Source: Malaya genurostris
Lineage: Eukaryota > Arthropoda > Insecta > Diptera > Culicidae
Reading direction: 5' to 3'
Assembly (NCBI RefSeq): GCF_030247185.1
Contig: NC_080572.1
Coordinates: forward strand, 174,226,975-174,290,974
DNA length: 64,000 nt
Below the pieces are notes generated by a model. It did no database searches. It was not told the origin of the DNA and saw only the letters and a list, made by a program, of their open reading frames with translations. The position numbers were made by a program, and so were the translations under genes. This document shows, in pieces, positions 11,221-23,450 of the stretch (position 1 is the first letter of the stretch; each line of letters begins with the position of its first letter).

Positions 11221-14200
11221 AACCGAACTGAATCAATTTGCATTTGATTTTAGATATAGAAATAGAATGTAAAAATTTGAGCGATTGTAAAATAAGGTTT
11301 TTGTGTGTTGTCTTACAGAATCGTACCTAATAGTTGCTCTAAGTACTCATGTTGGTATATAATACAATACTGGTACTACAGAAGCACAAGCAAGTGAGAA
11401 AAAAGTGAAGAATAAAGTACAAAAATAGTACCTTCTGCTATTGTTTCCTGAATGTCCATACAATCATCTTATTTTTCACTAGTCAATCAATTAGCACTAC
11501 TAGAAGAAGTAGTTCGTTTATCGAGTTGCAAAAGAAACGAATCGTAATTTTTAAAAAAGGATGAAGTGGGGATAGAGGCACACAACTTTTTTCGCAGTAT
11601 ACATTTTCACCATATAGTTCCAATGACTACCAAAAACATTGCTGAAAATATCAAATCAATCGAATAAACAGTTTATAACCGTTTTTCCACACATTCTGAT
11701 ATCAGTCTAATCTTGTTAGTAGTTGAATAAGCGAAACAGTTTTGATAAAACTGTGTTATAATCTGCTGAAAATTTCCAGAGAATTTTTGCTTGGACACTT
11801 CTCCAAAATAAGACTAGGATAAGTATGGCAAATGCAACTTTCGATTTCATATGGAATTCCTCAGTTTCAACAATTGAAATTTGTTTGTGTCAGTAGATTA
11901 TTATGCATTGATAAAGGGATTTTGACAACAATGTTTCCCCGAAAATCATGTTTTTGATTCTCCGTTATAGCTTAGAGCACAAAAATGCTTTTGGAGGTTT
12001 TTAAATGTTCGTTTTAATTATTATTCACTAAAATACAATATTAACATGAAGGACACTGCCATATTTGATCATTTGATTTACAAATTTAATCCAGAAAAGC
12101 TTCACGCATAGTCCACCCACATGCAGATATCACTATGCTTCATCGTTTCCTCCATTCACTATGTTAGGATTCTGATGTCAAATTATACATTTTGCATGAG
12201 CTTGATTATGCAGTGTTTGTACTTTTCGTTTCGCACTCTTATCGTATGGTCTTCAGTCGTTCTCATCATGGCTGTTGGGAAAGAAAACAGTAAAATTGTA
12301 AAGTTTTGAAGGAGTGTGCATGGAGGTTGTAGAAGCCAGAGTCGGATCTCATTATAAGACGGGGCAAATACTTTTCAGTATCTACTGTTTCAATGTCTAG
12401 ATTCTACACAGATTTTCTTAATTTTCTTAAATAATACGACAGACCTAAAGTAAGTCAGATATGATAAAAAAGTGATTGTTTTTGTTAAATTGAAGGTTCA
12501 CTTTATCGCAAACGAACAGATTTTTTTAAAATTTGGAATGTATTATAAAATGATATTTTCCTGTTACTGATAGTCTTAGTGTTTTAAACCAAAAATTAAT
12601 GAAAAAAAGTTCTAAATTATATTTCTGGGGTAAAAAAATCTAGATCAACCTGTTCATCAGCGCTGAAACTATCTATGAAAAAGCTCTAGTCACAGCACGA
12701 TAATTCATAATACCACTTCATTTTCTAGTACGTAACAGCTCGTCCAGCATTCCTAATTCGGCACTGGATATGTAATCACCGTCGTCTGTATTACAACGAG
12801 CTCACGTACCATGGAACAACGAAAAAGGTGTAAGAAAATCCTGTCCTATCACGACGTACTCCATTAAGCTCAACAGCAAATTGCATTCAGAGAGCAAGGA
12901 TCGCCGGTGGGTAACATTCGCTACTGTTACTCTTGTCGGTGTTTGTTTGGTACGGTTGGTTTTCTCAACGCAATTGTGGCTAAGTTCTAGTTCAAGATAT
13001 GACACTATTGAAAAAGTAAATTCAAACTCGAACTGTTAGAATCAAATGCCTATTAGAAAATTCGCTCTTTGAAATAAAACATCGAAATGAATATTGTTAT
13101 CAATAATAAAATTTAACCATCCAAATTACGACTCAGAATTGTCACACTCACTCGTTTTGTATCCTTTTTTCAAGTAGAAGTACATAAAAGACCGTGTAGA
13201 GTCTTTCGAGTATGCACATAGATTTTCGTGTACGGTGTGAATTGAAGACATTTCCCATCTTCCACCCCGTTGACTTTGAGAGAGAACTTCCGTTACTGCC
13301 ACTAAGATTTAAGTGGAAAATTCCAGTACGAACCGTTGAGTGAGAAAATTATTGTTGATGTTTCTATTACACCTCTGCGGCTGCCACCATACCTTGATAA
13401 TGTGGTGTCCTTTAGAAGGGACCGAGTACATGGTTGCCGTAGATTGTTGGTTGAATCATGTTGATGGAGTGAGGCACTGCTGGTGCTGGAGCTTGTTGTT
13501 ATGCAATCGGAAAGTTCGCCTGTCTATTAGGCGATTGTATGAACTTGTAATTAATTGCCGTAGTATGGCAACTTTTGTTGGAAGGAAATCGATGTCGTAC
13601 CAAATACAGCATACACCTTTTGAAAGTTGAAACGCTTGATTGGCTAACTGCAAACCATGACGGGAATCAAGTAGTTACTAATTATGTAAAACAAACAAGC
13701 AACACTATTTGCAAACTGAATCGTTTGCGATGGCGAAATTCCGCTCAATTTCCTGCGAATCAGCTTGATTCCATGTACCGAGTTTCCACTTAAATAAACC
13801 GCAAAGGTTAGTTATTTGAGGACCATTAAAGCAGGAAATTGCATAGCTATTTTCGACCAAATCCATTTTAGCCTCGGTGCCTCGCATTTCCACACCTTGG
13901 TTAGGTTGGTTTGAGTTCAGTTTTCAACATGTTCCCTCCAGGCTTTTACTATATCTAAGGCATAAAGACTTTGAGTAACATCAGAGCTTTTCTGGAATTG
14001 GAATAAATTTATTTTTTCATTAGCGATGTACTCATTATCATCCCGAGTGAATGTCCTATCAACATCAGACCTATCGGACATTCATTATGCTCAATTATGG
14101 CATCTATACATTACATTAGATTAAAACAGATTTTTGTTTGTTTCAATTATTACAACTTTTTAGCAACACTACATTGCTGCTAGAGCTGTACACACATTGA

Positions 14201-14625
14201 ATTGCTACTTCTACTTACGTTTCATCCTGGCTCATAGCTTTCAGAATCGAATCACTCCTATCAAAGGTAATGTTTCACATTCCCGCCATACTACCCAAAC
14301 TTCTAATGACCACCTGTAGTAGTTTTATATAACAGAGGTTATCATCGATACGTTTCCCCCTTGCCATTATTTTCTTCTCACTGATAGTCTCAGCACTATC
14401 TAAGTTGTCTGATCAATGAGAATTAACAAACATGAACCCTTCTCTATGTTGAAGAACAGAAAATATCTCATTGCTCTAGCACAAAGACAATAGCATTTAA
14501 CTTTAGTTTGCGTTCCGGCTCATCGTTCTATTCCAAGCAATTGAATTCTATAGTGTTTCTCATCAAAGAAACACTTCTCAGGCGGTAGACACAATAGGAT
14601 ACGAACGATCTTGGACGGTTGAAGC
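11221..14625. other. Long stretch without recognisable gene
   Basis: No convincing exon, RNA gene or transposase is visible. Part of 11767-11850 resembles 26222-26300 (TTTTTGCTTRG...CTTCTC...AAGRCTAG), so decayed repeats are present. Open frames near 13340-13893 overlap on both strands and lack any motif that I recognise. Confidence 0.4.
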
Positions 14626-14629
14626 GTAC

Positions 14630-15100
14630 CGTCACTTAAACCGGCGAAACAAAAAACGTAAAAAAATTTCTAAGCTGGTCTCAAAACTACACGAATCGAT
14701 AGTCATTATCAGTAGGCAACTAAACATACCGATTCCGGCTATCCTGGTTCCCGGTATCCGGTTCCAGAAGTACCGGAAATAGTGGTCATATATACCATAA
14801 TGGATCTCACTCACTTTTTGAGAAGAGTTTGTATGTCATGTTAGTTGGTGGCCGTACGAACCGACTTTGATTATACCGGTTCTCGGGTTCTGGTGCCGGA
14901 TGTGCATATAATAGTGAACCCATTTCGTTTTCTTAAGGATGACTTACGCAATCAAAGCACTGTTTTATTCTGTATGTTATGCATAAAAAATCTCTTGGTT
15001 TCTTTCAAAAATCGAAGAGAAAAATTTTGAATAGAACACCACAATATTATATTTGAGAAAGGCATCATTACACCACTAGGTGGATTAAAACAGGTTTTTT
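14630..15100 (-). repeat. Dispersed repeat family copy, reverse orientation
   Basis: The right end, CCACTAGGTGGATTAAAACAG at about 15075-15095, is the reverse complement of the family terminus CTGTTTTAATCCACCTAGTGG, and the GAAAGGCATCATTACACCAC block precedes it. The interior (accgactttgattataccggttctcggg...) matches 19610-19660 and 20020-20160 in reverse. There is no coding capacity. The family is TIR-like at its ends but its name is not known to me. Confidence 0.6.
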
Positions 15101-15289
15101 GATTGTAATTAACTGATTATGCAATTAAAATCTGATGCAAAGAATATCTTCTTTATCTGTTTTTCTTCCATATCGACATTTCAAGGTCCAACTTGATCGA
15201 TTAAACTACTAGAAACTGAATAAAACATCAACTGATGAACAGTAAAGGTAAACAAACGACAACATAGTTGGTTAAATCGATTATTTCGG

Positions 15290-15620
15290 TTCTATCAGGC
15301 TCAGCTAGTTTAGAGGGAAATCAGTTTTCAGTTCAGCAACTTCATCGTATGGTGACACATTTAACATATCATTTCAAATGCTTGGGTGCGCTGTAATGCT
15401 ATTTTCAGCATATACGAGTTTGATAATATCCTTACCTACTTGTATGTACGAGTTTCAATGTGGGCTCGACTGGGGGTATGATTTGTTCGAAGAATGTTTG
15501 AGCTGAATATCTTGGTAATATGATGTTTTTTTCTCTATGAAACCAGACTTAATCGACGGATAAATATGAACATTTACTTTATGAAATCAGACGAAATAGA
15601 TTGAACTTTCGATGTTTTTA
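15290..15620 (+). repeat. Dispersed repeat, direct copy of 32640-33010
   Basis: The words TTCAGTTCAGCAAC, CATATCAT...CAA...GGGTGCGC, TATGAGTTTC and GAGCTGGATATCTTG/GAGCTGAATATCTTG recur in the same order at 32640-33010, with about 65-70% similarity by eye. No protein is encoded. The element type is unknown. Confidence 0.5.
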
Positions 15621-15655
15621 AAAGAGTATGGGGATTCAGTGTCATCCTATGAATA

Positions 15656-15865
15656 TTGAATCAGAATCAGCAACTTCTAACAGCACGATTGAACCATCTT
15701 CTCCAGAGCAAATTACATCGTCCAGTTTCGGTTCCACAGATGTTGCTCTGTAATGATATTCTCCGCCAACAGCTAGGTCATCAGCGTCCCTCAATTTTGT
15801 TCTTGATATGTCCAGGAATCAACCATCTGATACAGTTTCTCAACCAAACTCTTCATAATTTTCCT
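15656..15865 (+). other. Ser/Thr/Pro-rich possible coding remnant
   Basis: In the frame ESATSNSTIEPSSPEQITSS...SPPTARSSASLNFVLDMSRN the sequence reads like low-complexity coding sequence, but stops interrupt it after about 33 codons. No domain is recognisable. It could be a remnant of a retroelement gag or of a host exon; confidence is low. Confidence 0.15.
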
Positions 15866-15879
15866 AATTACTAAGATAG

Positions 15880-16535
15880 CGATGACAAACTAAATTGTAT
15901 TTTTACATTTTTTTTGTCCTTTCTACCTAGAAGTTTATTAATATCTTGGAATTTCATTATTTTAAGTAACCCATGAAAATTCTATAATAATTAAAAACCA
16001 ATGTTAACAAATTCGCACCTTTACTTTGGGCAATGCAGAATATAAACACGCAATGATGAGCTGAAAGCGAAACGTAAAAAATGGAAATAGTTATGTGTAC
16101 TTAACACAAATCCGGTACCTACGCGGTACCAAACCCCTAAAGAACTACTAAATAATGAATAGATTAATTATACTAACCGAGTAAAAAAATATTAGCAATT
16201 ACTTTGCTGTCGATTTCATTTTACTTTGATGGAATTCGAATTACCGACAAAAACGACAAAAACTAGTTGAATATAAACAGTCAACGATACACGACGGAAT
16301 CGGGTTTGAATATCACCGATCTTGCAGACAACCGATTTTGTCGGTGGATAGCAAAATTTTAGAACTGTCAAATTTTGTATTGAGTAGCTCATTGTGCATT
16401 GTTTGAACTATATCTCGGACGTAATATATTTTGCATCAGCATCTGATTGATAGTAATACTATTGCTTAAAATGTATATGTTAATGAGCGCACCTGAAAAT
16501 CGGTGATGATTTTTGTAGATCAGTAAAATGTACAT
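15880..16535. other. No recognisable feature
   Basis: AT-rich sequence without exon-like frames, RNA genes or identifiable repeat ends. Confidence 0.35.
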
Positions 16536-16537
16536 CC

Positions 16538-16718
16538 AGTGGGCGGTTCAGAGTATAAGGTGCCGATGACATAAGCCAGCTGTTACATCTTCGAGCCCGA
16601 CCTGGATATGTGCTTACTGTCATTTGGAGGATCGTAGCATTAATCCTGTTGAACACTTATGAATCGGCAGCAAAGTCTGTTAAAACAGAATGTCAAGTGC
16701 TACATCGGAATGATTGTT
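16538..16718 (+). repeat. tRNA-derived SINE, copy 1
   Basis: The left part has a polymerase-III A-box-like block (GGGCGGTTCAGAGTATAAGG, 16541-16560) and a B-box-like block (CTTCGAGCCCGACC, about 16589-16602). They are followed by GGATCGTAGCATT..., ATCGGCAGCAAAGTCTGTT and AAACAGAATG, the same order as in copies 2 (57.1 kb) and 3 (60.0 kb). It is too diverged and too long to be a functional tRNA. Aedes Feilai-type SINEs are the analogous class, but I do not claim that identity. Confidence 0.65.
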
Positions 16719-16719
16719 T

Positions 16720-17640
16720 TTTTCGCAATCGTAAACCGATCTTACTGTCCATGCTGAAATCACAACTCAAGCAGTCTAAGTAGTCTCTAAAAACCCGCCT
16801 GCATTATAAAGAAAGAAAGCCGGTGAGTTTAACTTTTCACAGTCTGTGTCAAAAGAAGTAATAAAGGGTTTTGCAAAATGTGACGGTCATGATTTTCTAG
16901 TAAAGTTCAATCCGAGATCAGATGTTATGATTGGATGTTCTAATTGTGAAGAAGTGGGAGAACACTTAGCCCAAAATGTGTTTACGTGTTATCTGAATAA
17001 TCCCTTTGTGAAGGACTAGCAAAAGGAATAATATAGCTGGATTTTGTTTTCGTTCCTCATTTTCTGCAATATCATTAAATTTTATCGCATCTACAGCAAT
17101 ACCCTGCCTCAAACAGGATGTTCAGAATGGAGCATGATTTTCCCGACGTGATTATTTTATTTTTATGACCCTGTCCTTAATTGGTGACCTTCGGATTTCT
17201 CAGTCAAAACATCCCACTTTGGGTTGTAGAGTGAGAGAAGAAAGCAGATGCCATTGGTGCGATTCTAATGAAAAGATTATTGTAGGTCGAACAGCATTCT
17301 TGAACACAGACGTCTGAATCGAATTTGGGGGGGGATTCAATTGATTATCTTGGGTCGATCATGGTAGTTTGATTTGATAGTGCACCCTATTAATTATTAA
17401 TTAAGTTCGGACGTGATTGCGGGACTGCTAGTTGATTTTGCGGTGAAGCAATAGGATCGAGGTAAAATGGAAAGTTGTTATTCCAACTAATAAAAAATCA
17501 AATAGCTGTTTGATTTGAGTTCTTGGTATTGGATTGTTGTGAACCCGATTACTGTATAATATGGTTGAATAATATTTAAATAATAAAGATTTTTTCAGTT
17601 TTGCGAGATTCACAATATTATTTATTGTGATTTACTTTCA
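16720..17640. other. No recognisable feature
   Basis: AT-rich sequence with no exon, RNA gene or transposase signature. Confidence 0.35.
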
Positions 17641-17649
17641 AGAAATTTT

Positions 17650-18099
17650 GTGACCGGAATTCGGCTGCTGAAGTCGGATGATTCGGCCGATCCCAACCAA
17701 TTTTGTAGCGAAGAAAACGCAGTAAAAAGTTTTACAGTTCTCAACGAAATTGCATGCATGCTGCGAGTTCAACCAACGGAACTGCCGACTAAATCGAGCT
17801 ACATTGTCGTTGGCGTATTAATCAATTGTTTCCGTCTATTCAAACCGAGAAACCGATTGAATACACTGAAAAATCAAATTATGAAATCCGATTGCAAAAT
17901 ATCAAAAATCGAAACGAATTTGGCTTGCGAATTATTTTGCTCAAATAATGTATTTAAAAATCTCTTGATTCGATCATATTCCCATGCTTACCATGTTTTT
18001 GATTTATCATGTTTAAGGGCCCTGCAGTGCCCCTGGGCCCGAATTTTCTCTCGGCGGCCCTGGATGTTTGATTGGGAATCGAGAAAAACAGTGAAATAA
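17650..18099 (+). CDS. Unrecognised 149-codon open frame
   Basis: The frame opens at a non-ATG codon near 17650 and runs GIRLLKSDDSADPNQF... to a stop at 18099. The first 100 codons have somewhat higher GC than the surroundings. I recognise no domain, signal peptide or membrane segment. The last 30-40 codons overlap the GGGCCC-rich repeat at about 18010-18070 and the start of the dispersed repeat, so the frame is partly made of repeat sequence. It may be chance or an exon fragment. Confidence 0.12.
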   Translation: MTGIRLLKSDDSADPNQFCSEENAVKSFTVLNEIACMLRVQPTELPTKSSYIVVGVLINCFRLFKPRNRLNTLKNQIMKSDCKISKIETNLACELFCSNNVFKNLLIRSYSHAYHVFDLSCLRALQCPWARIFSRRPWMFDWESRKTVK

Positions 18100-18240
18100 G
18101 ATTTAAAAACCTGTTTCAATCCACCTAGTAGTGTAATGATGCCTTTCTCATGTGTGATATTGTGGTATTCTATTCAAAAATTTTCTCTTCGATTTTTGAA
18201 AAAATTAAACGAAGGAATTATTTGTCCATTAACAAGTATA

Positions 18241-19533
18241 ACAGATCGGCTGAAAAGTTCGTATCGTTTCTATGAGAGGGCGCCACTAGAATTAAATCCA
18301 TACCATTTTCAGTTAGTACCAACCTTCAAAAGATACGTGTATAAATTTGACAGCTGTCTGATTATTAGTTTGTGAGATATTGCATTTTGAGTGAAGCTAC
18401 TTTTGTTATTGTGAAAAAAAAATGGAAAAAAGGAATTTCGTGTGTTGATGAAACACTACTTTTTGATGAAAAAAAGTGCCGCCGATACCAAAAAATGGCT
18501 TGATGAGTGTTATCCAGACTCTGCATTGGGCGAAGCAACAATTCGTAAGTAGTTTGCGAAATTTCGTACTGGTCATATGAGCACCGAAGACGATGAACGC
18601 AGTGGACGTCCAAAAGAAGCTGTTACCGATGAAAACGTGAAAAAATCCACAAAATGATTTTCAATGACCGTAAAGTGAAGTTGATCGAGATAGCTCACAC
18701 CTTAAAGATATCAAAGGAACGTGTTGGCCATATTATTCACGAATATTTGGATATGAGAAAGCTTTGTGCAAAATGGGTGCCGCGTGAGCTCACAATCGAT
18801 CAAAAACAACAACGAAGTGATGATTCTGAGCAGTGTTTGGAGCTGTTATATCGAAATAAAACCGATTTTTTTCGTCAATATATAACAATGGACGAAACAT
18901 GGCTCCATCACTTCACTCCGGAGTCCAATCGACAGTCAGCTGAGTGGACTGCACGCGATGAACCGAACCCAAAGCGTGGAAAGACTCAACAATCGGCCGG
19001 TAAGGTTATGGCGGCTGTATTTTGGGATTCGCATGGTATAATTTTAATCGACTACCTTGAAAAGGGAAAAACCATCAACAGTGACTATTATATAGCCTTA
19101 TTAGAGCGTTTGAAGGACGAAATTTAAAAAAAACGGCCTCATTTGAAGAAGAAAAAAGTTTTGTTTCATCAAGACAATGCACCGTGTCACAAGTCGATGA
19201 AAACCATGCTGAAATTGAACGAATTGGGCTTCGAATTGCTGCCTCATCCACCGTATTCTCCAGATTTGGCCCCCAAAGACTTTTTCCTGTTCTCAGACCT
19301 CAAGAGAATGCTCGCTGGTAAAAAATTTAGAAGCAATGAAGAGGTAATCGCTGAAACTGAGGCCTATTTTGAGGCAAAGGACAAATCGTACTACAAAAAT
19401 GGTATCGAAAAGTTGGAAGATCGCTATAATCGCTGTATCGCCTCTGATGGTAATTATGTTGAATAATAAAAACGAATTTTGGCAAAAAAATGTGTGTTTC
19501 TATTAAACGATACGAACTTTTCAGCCGAACTGG
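18241..19533 (+). mobile_element. Himar1-like (irritans subfamily) mariner transposon
   Basis: A 1,293-bp element lies between TA dinucleotides at 18239-18240 and 19534-19535. Its terminal inverted repeats match over at least 27 of 29 positions: ACAGATCGGCTGAAAAGTTC... on the left and CCAGTTCGGCTGAAAAGTTC... on the right, in reverse complement. It carries a single mariner transposase gene in damaged form. It sits inside an older dispersed repeat whose halves flank it. Confidence 0.92.
18422..19466 (+). pseudogene. Mariner transposase (irritans/Himar1 type), broken
   Basis: The ATG is at 18422. A frameshift in the first ten codons, a stop near 18549 (ATTCGTAAGTAG), a frameshift near 18650 and a stop at 19125-19127 (GAAATTTAA) break the gene. 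The pieces cover the paired helix-turn-helix region (ISKERVGHIIHEYLDMRKLCAKWVPREL), then the catalytic triad: D in TMDETWLHHF, D in LFHQDNAPCH and D in LAPKDFFLF. The last two aspartates are 34 residues apart (DD34D). The C-terminus ends in the family's GNYVE. Catalytic residues are intact but the gene cannot make a full protein. Confidence 0.92.
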
Positions 19534-20459
19534 TAACATACAGAATGAAACAGTGCTTTGCTCACGTAGGTTATCCATTAGAAAACGAAGTGGGTTCACT
19601 ATTATATGCACTTCCGGCACCGGAACCCGAGAACCGGTATAATCGAAGTCGGTTCGTAAGGCCAAAACCAAACATGGCGTACAAACTCTACTAGTTCTTA
19701 TTCAAATTTTGAAGATTTTATACAATTTTGCCATCGCACTCTAAATGACGATTTATATTTAATTTGACCCTAAGATTGGGAATAACCGTTTTAAGTCTAG
19801 TTGACAACTTTTTTTACGGTTTTTGTACCGCCGGTTTATGTGACGGGGCACAATATTCAACACACTATACCCTAAAACCTCTGAACCGGAAGTTGGATCC
19901 AGATGAAATTCAGAAATCCCATATGGGACCGGAAGACCTTTAATTTGAATCTAAGTTTGTGGAAATCGATCGCTGAGAAAAGTGAGTGAGATGAATTTAG
20001 GTATATACGACCACTATTTCCGGTGCTTCTGGAACCGAATACCGGGAATCAGGATAGCCGAAATCGGTTTGTTTAGTTGCCTACTGATAATAACTATCGA
20101 TTTGTGTAGTTTTGAGAGCAGTTTAGGAAATTTTTTACGTATTTTTGTTTCGCCGGTTTAAGTGACGGTGTACAATATTGAACACACTTTATCCTATAAC
20201 TCCGGAACGGGGAGTCGGATCCGGATGAAATTCAGGAATGGGACCATGAGACCTTTCATTTGAATCTAAGTTTGTCAAAATCGGTTCAGCCATCTCCGAG
20301 AAAACCTAGTGAGATTATTTGACACATACACACACAGACATTGCTCAGCTCGATGAACTGAGTCGAATGGTATATGACACTTGGCCCTCCGGGCCAATAT
20401 TTACTAGTCGGTTTTTCAAGTGATTGCATAACCTTACTATATGAAAAAGGCAAAAAGTT

Positions 20460-20770
20460 AAAACTGTTTTTTGGTGATTAGCTTTTGCTGTTTTATTAAC
20501 TAAACTATCCAACATTCAATTTTTTCAGCCAATCATAAGGTGAATTTGATTGTGTATACTACAATAGTTTTGAAATATAACAAGAAAATTATAATGATAA
20601 TATTTTCATCTAATTCTTAAGGTCAATCTATCGAACAGATACAGCAGATCTAACTCTAGCAATTGGTTTTCGTATATGAGATGACTACTAGAGTCGTTAC
20701 CCTACACAAAACAACGTTGGAAAATATTCAAAAAATTGCTTTCATACCTATTCATTTAAAATTTTTTATT
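20460..20770. repeat. Dispersed repeat, inverted partner of 4320-4700
   Basis: See the partner at 4320-4700; the shared words run in the opposite orientation here. It lies between the end of the dispersed repeat carrying the mariner and the last exon of the broken odorant-receptor gene. Confidence 0.55.
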
Positions 20771-20787
20771 TTGATATTTTAAAATAA

Positions 20788-21454
20788 CTATGTTAGTGAT
20801 AACAGTAAAGTAATGTAAGAACCAGCTGAATTCATAATCTGTGAAAAAATAATATTATTTAATACAGTTCTCCAAATAAATTACCAACTCACAGCTCTCA
20901 TTGTTGGTAAGGAAGCCACTATAAATACAGCCTTTACGTTGACCGGAATCTGAGCTCGCATCATACATAACAGCAATACTTTGCGTACCTTGGGCGAAGC
21001 CTTGTACCAATTACTGCAATAGATCGCATCTGCTACCAACGTGCTCTGTAATGTGAATATATTAGTCCATATACTCGACTAACCCGAAACATTGTACCTC
21101 ATGCAATATGCGAGATCCGAAATAGGAAAAGAAGGTAATTTGAATGACAATAGCAGATACGTACACAATATATATCAGCATTATGGATGACCCCAAAAAC
21201 ATAACCAGTTGAAATCCCAAAGTGCACAGAAGTATCGAAGCAACAAGCAGGTTTTGAAAAATGATCATCCGAAATGAAGACATCAAACTTCGTGACATAT
21301 GTAGAACAAGCTTGTGGTATTCGATTAGTTCCAGCAAGGATTCATCTTGGTCGGTAAAATCGCGATCTTTGAACCGCATTTGAATGCATCTAAAATGCAC
21401 CACTATAGAAGAGATTAGTCCTGCAAAAATAGCATCACTGGAAACGCTTGCCAC
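20788..21454 (-). pseudogene. Odorant receptor OR-A, 3' part (exon 3 remainder, exons 4 and 5)
   Basis: On the minus strand, exon 3 remainder 21454-21098 encodes transmembrane segments (SSDAIFAGLISSIVVHF; FQNLLVASILLCTLGFQLVMF). Exon 4 (21045-20893, 153 bp) encodes AIYCSNWYKASPKVRKVLL, and exon 5 (20838-20788, 51 bp) encodes NSAGSYITLLLSLT then stop. All junctions have GT/AG. These are the C-terminal hallmarks of insect 7tm_6 odorant receptors, odour-gated channels that pair with Orco in neuron dendrites. Exons 4 and 5 equal in length those of the intact paralogue at 57.6-59.0 kb. The first ~80 bp of exon 3 are missing at a (TA)n tract (21457-21472). The 5' part lies at 28786-29498, on the far side of 7.3 kb of repeats. 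Confidence 0.85.
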
Positions 21455-22079
21455 TATATATATATATATATATCTGACGTTTTGTTTTGCGTCAATTTAT
21501 TTTTCGCTGCAGCTCCATTTAATTCGATGACATTGCAATTGGGAAAATATAGTACAGGAGGAAAATATAGTACAAATTCTAATCCATATTTATAAAAATG
21601 CAGAAGTCATTCTTTATGATCGCATCACTTAAGAACGGATGAACGGTTTTTTACAATTCTTTTTTTTTTGTTTGATCACACAGATAAAAATATTTTGTGA
21701 ATTTACAACTATTTTAATACACATATTTTAGCAGGAAATTGAACATAAAGTTACTTTACAATTCTGTACGATTCAATATAATTTGATCACAAAACTAAGC
21801 GTTAATTCGAAGATACAGTTGTATTAATCGAAAATTCAATATAATCCAATTTAGTTTTGCATCGCTGATGGTTTTCAACCAAACAACCCATGTTTATTCC
21901 ATATTACTATTCATTTACATGCCGTATAAATTTCATTATTTCTTTCTGTGCAGTTCGTACATAATTTTCCGGAAAAGTGGGAGAAATCCATGTTGTTTTG
22001 AATAGAAATGGATTTTCTCACTGTTAAAAGTCGCCTATGCTTGCTAGATCCACGATAAGTGTTTGGCACGCAACGAGAT

Positions 22080-22321
22080 CAGAGTTACCATATTCACAGA
22101 TTTTTTTGTAAAATCACAGATTGTTTGGCTATTTTGCCACACAGATTCTGTGTCACAGAACTCAGATTTTATCAAAATTCACAGATTTCTACAGATTTTT
22201 ATGAATATTTCGTGAAAATGACAGATTTAAATACGTTTTTTACAGATTATGATCGAAAATACGCAACACATGGTACACAGATTTTTCAAGTAGAAACACA
22301 GATTTTAAAATGGAAACTCTG
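22080..22321. mobile_element. hAT-type MITE with reiterated ACAGATT motif
   Basis: The 242-bp element is flanked by the perfect 8-bp duplication AACGAGAT (22072-22079 and 22322-22329). Its ends are CAGAGTTACCAT and the reverse complement of CAGAGTTTCCAT, i.e. CAGRG-type hAT termini. Inside, ACAGATT occurs nine times in direct orientation. There is no coding capacity; it must have been moved by a hAT transposase from elsewhere. Confidence 0.85.
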
Positions 22322-23279
22322 AACGAGATGCTCAGAATTTAGCCGTTGAAGAAATGAAAACTAGATCGTTTGACAAAAATCGTTTGGGGCGCAACGAGTT
22401 TGTGTGGTGATCTCACATGCATACTTGATCCATATGATGCGTCATTTCGAACCTAGTGCTTATCATTAAAAATCTTTTTTTTTCAATCATATATGTTTCA
22501 GAAACGGTGGGTCCGATCGATTTGGTGTCTTCTGAAATGTTTAAGGCAATGATAAGGACTAGGTAAGAAATATTAGGTCCAGCGAAAAAAATATTCTTGT
22601 TCAATTTTTATTTTGAAAAGAACACTTTAATTCAAATATCTCTAAAAAGGGATTTTTTTATATTGTAGCTGAAGTTCATATTTAAAAACTGTCAAATTTA
22701 CAGAATGGAAAAATTATATTTGAAAAAGTTACATATTTTCAAAATAATGTAAATTTTGAAAATCATGAAAATGTTTTTTTTTCATGTATTTTTCAACAAA
22801 ATTTTATGAAAGAACCAATTAAAACAATGTTATTAAAAATTTTGCCAAATGCTACCGATATCGAGATATAGCGGCTTGAAAAGAAATCGGGAAATTTTTA
22901 TTTTTGTAACAATTTTCGAATGGTTATTTGAGTTTATTAAATAAAAGTTCTTAATACACCTAGCAGTGAGATGATACCTTTTTTTTATCAATCAGCATGT
23001 GTTTTTTGCATGAATATTCTTCGTTGTGTTTAGATTACATGAAATTATTTTAATGGCCGTCGTTTATAATGAATTGTAATTAAAATTTTGGAACTAAAAG
23101 ACGAATCGAAAATCGAAACTCAATGAAACCTTAAAATTATTCCTTTCAATCTAAACGTGTAACAATCGATTAAGCTTTCCATGAGATGTAGAAGTGAGTT
23201 CATCTTTAAAGTTTTTATAATTATTTATGGTACTTCCAGTAACGGTATTCAGAGACCAGCACAACCAAAAACAGTTCGT

Positions 23280-23450
23280 ATGTCCATCAGAGCCGCTTTT
23301 ACATAGGGGCAGTGGGGCACGTGCCCCCGGGCCCACGGTCTTAGGGGGCCCTTCACGGGACCAACCGAGCAAAAGAAAAGGTCATTCAGTTAGTTAGGGA
23401 CACAGAGATAAATCTTGCCCCTGGGCCCATTAATACAATCATGTCATTCC
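23280..23450. repeat. GGGCCC-rich repeat fragment
   Basis: A GC-rich patch (GGGGCAGTGGGGCACGTGCCCCCGGGCCC...) stands out from the AT-rich surroundings and resembles 18010-18070 (GGGCCCTGCAGTGCCCCTGGGCCC). It abuts the truncated 5' end of the non-LTR copy at 23450 and may be part of that or a neighbouring element. Confidence 0.4.

Larger units (their letters stand above)
18095..20455 (+). repeat. Dispersed repeat family copy split by a mariner
   Basis: The left end has AACCTGTTTCAATCCACCTAGTAGTGTAATGATGCCTTTCTCA. The right part has CACACACAGACATTGCTCAGCTCGATGAACTGAG...TATATGACACTTGGCCCTCCGGGCC and ends ...TATGAAAAAGGCAAAA. Blocks such as AACTCCGGAACGGGGAGTCGGATCCGGATGAAATTCAG recur in the copy at 34.4-35.6 kb. 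A mariner element (18241-19533) interrupts it at a TA. It is non-coding. Confidence 0.7.

Noticed and set aside
13340..13893. Overlapping open frames on both strands
   Set aside because: No recognisable domain, and neither strand has supporting splice sites or a poly(A) signal.
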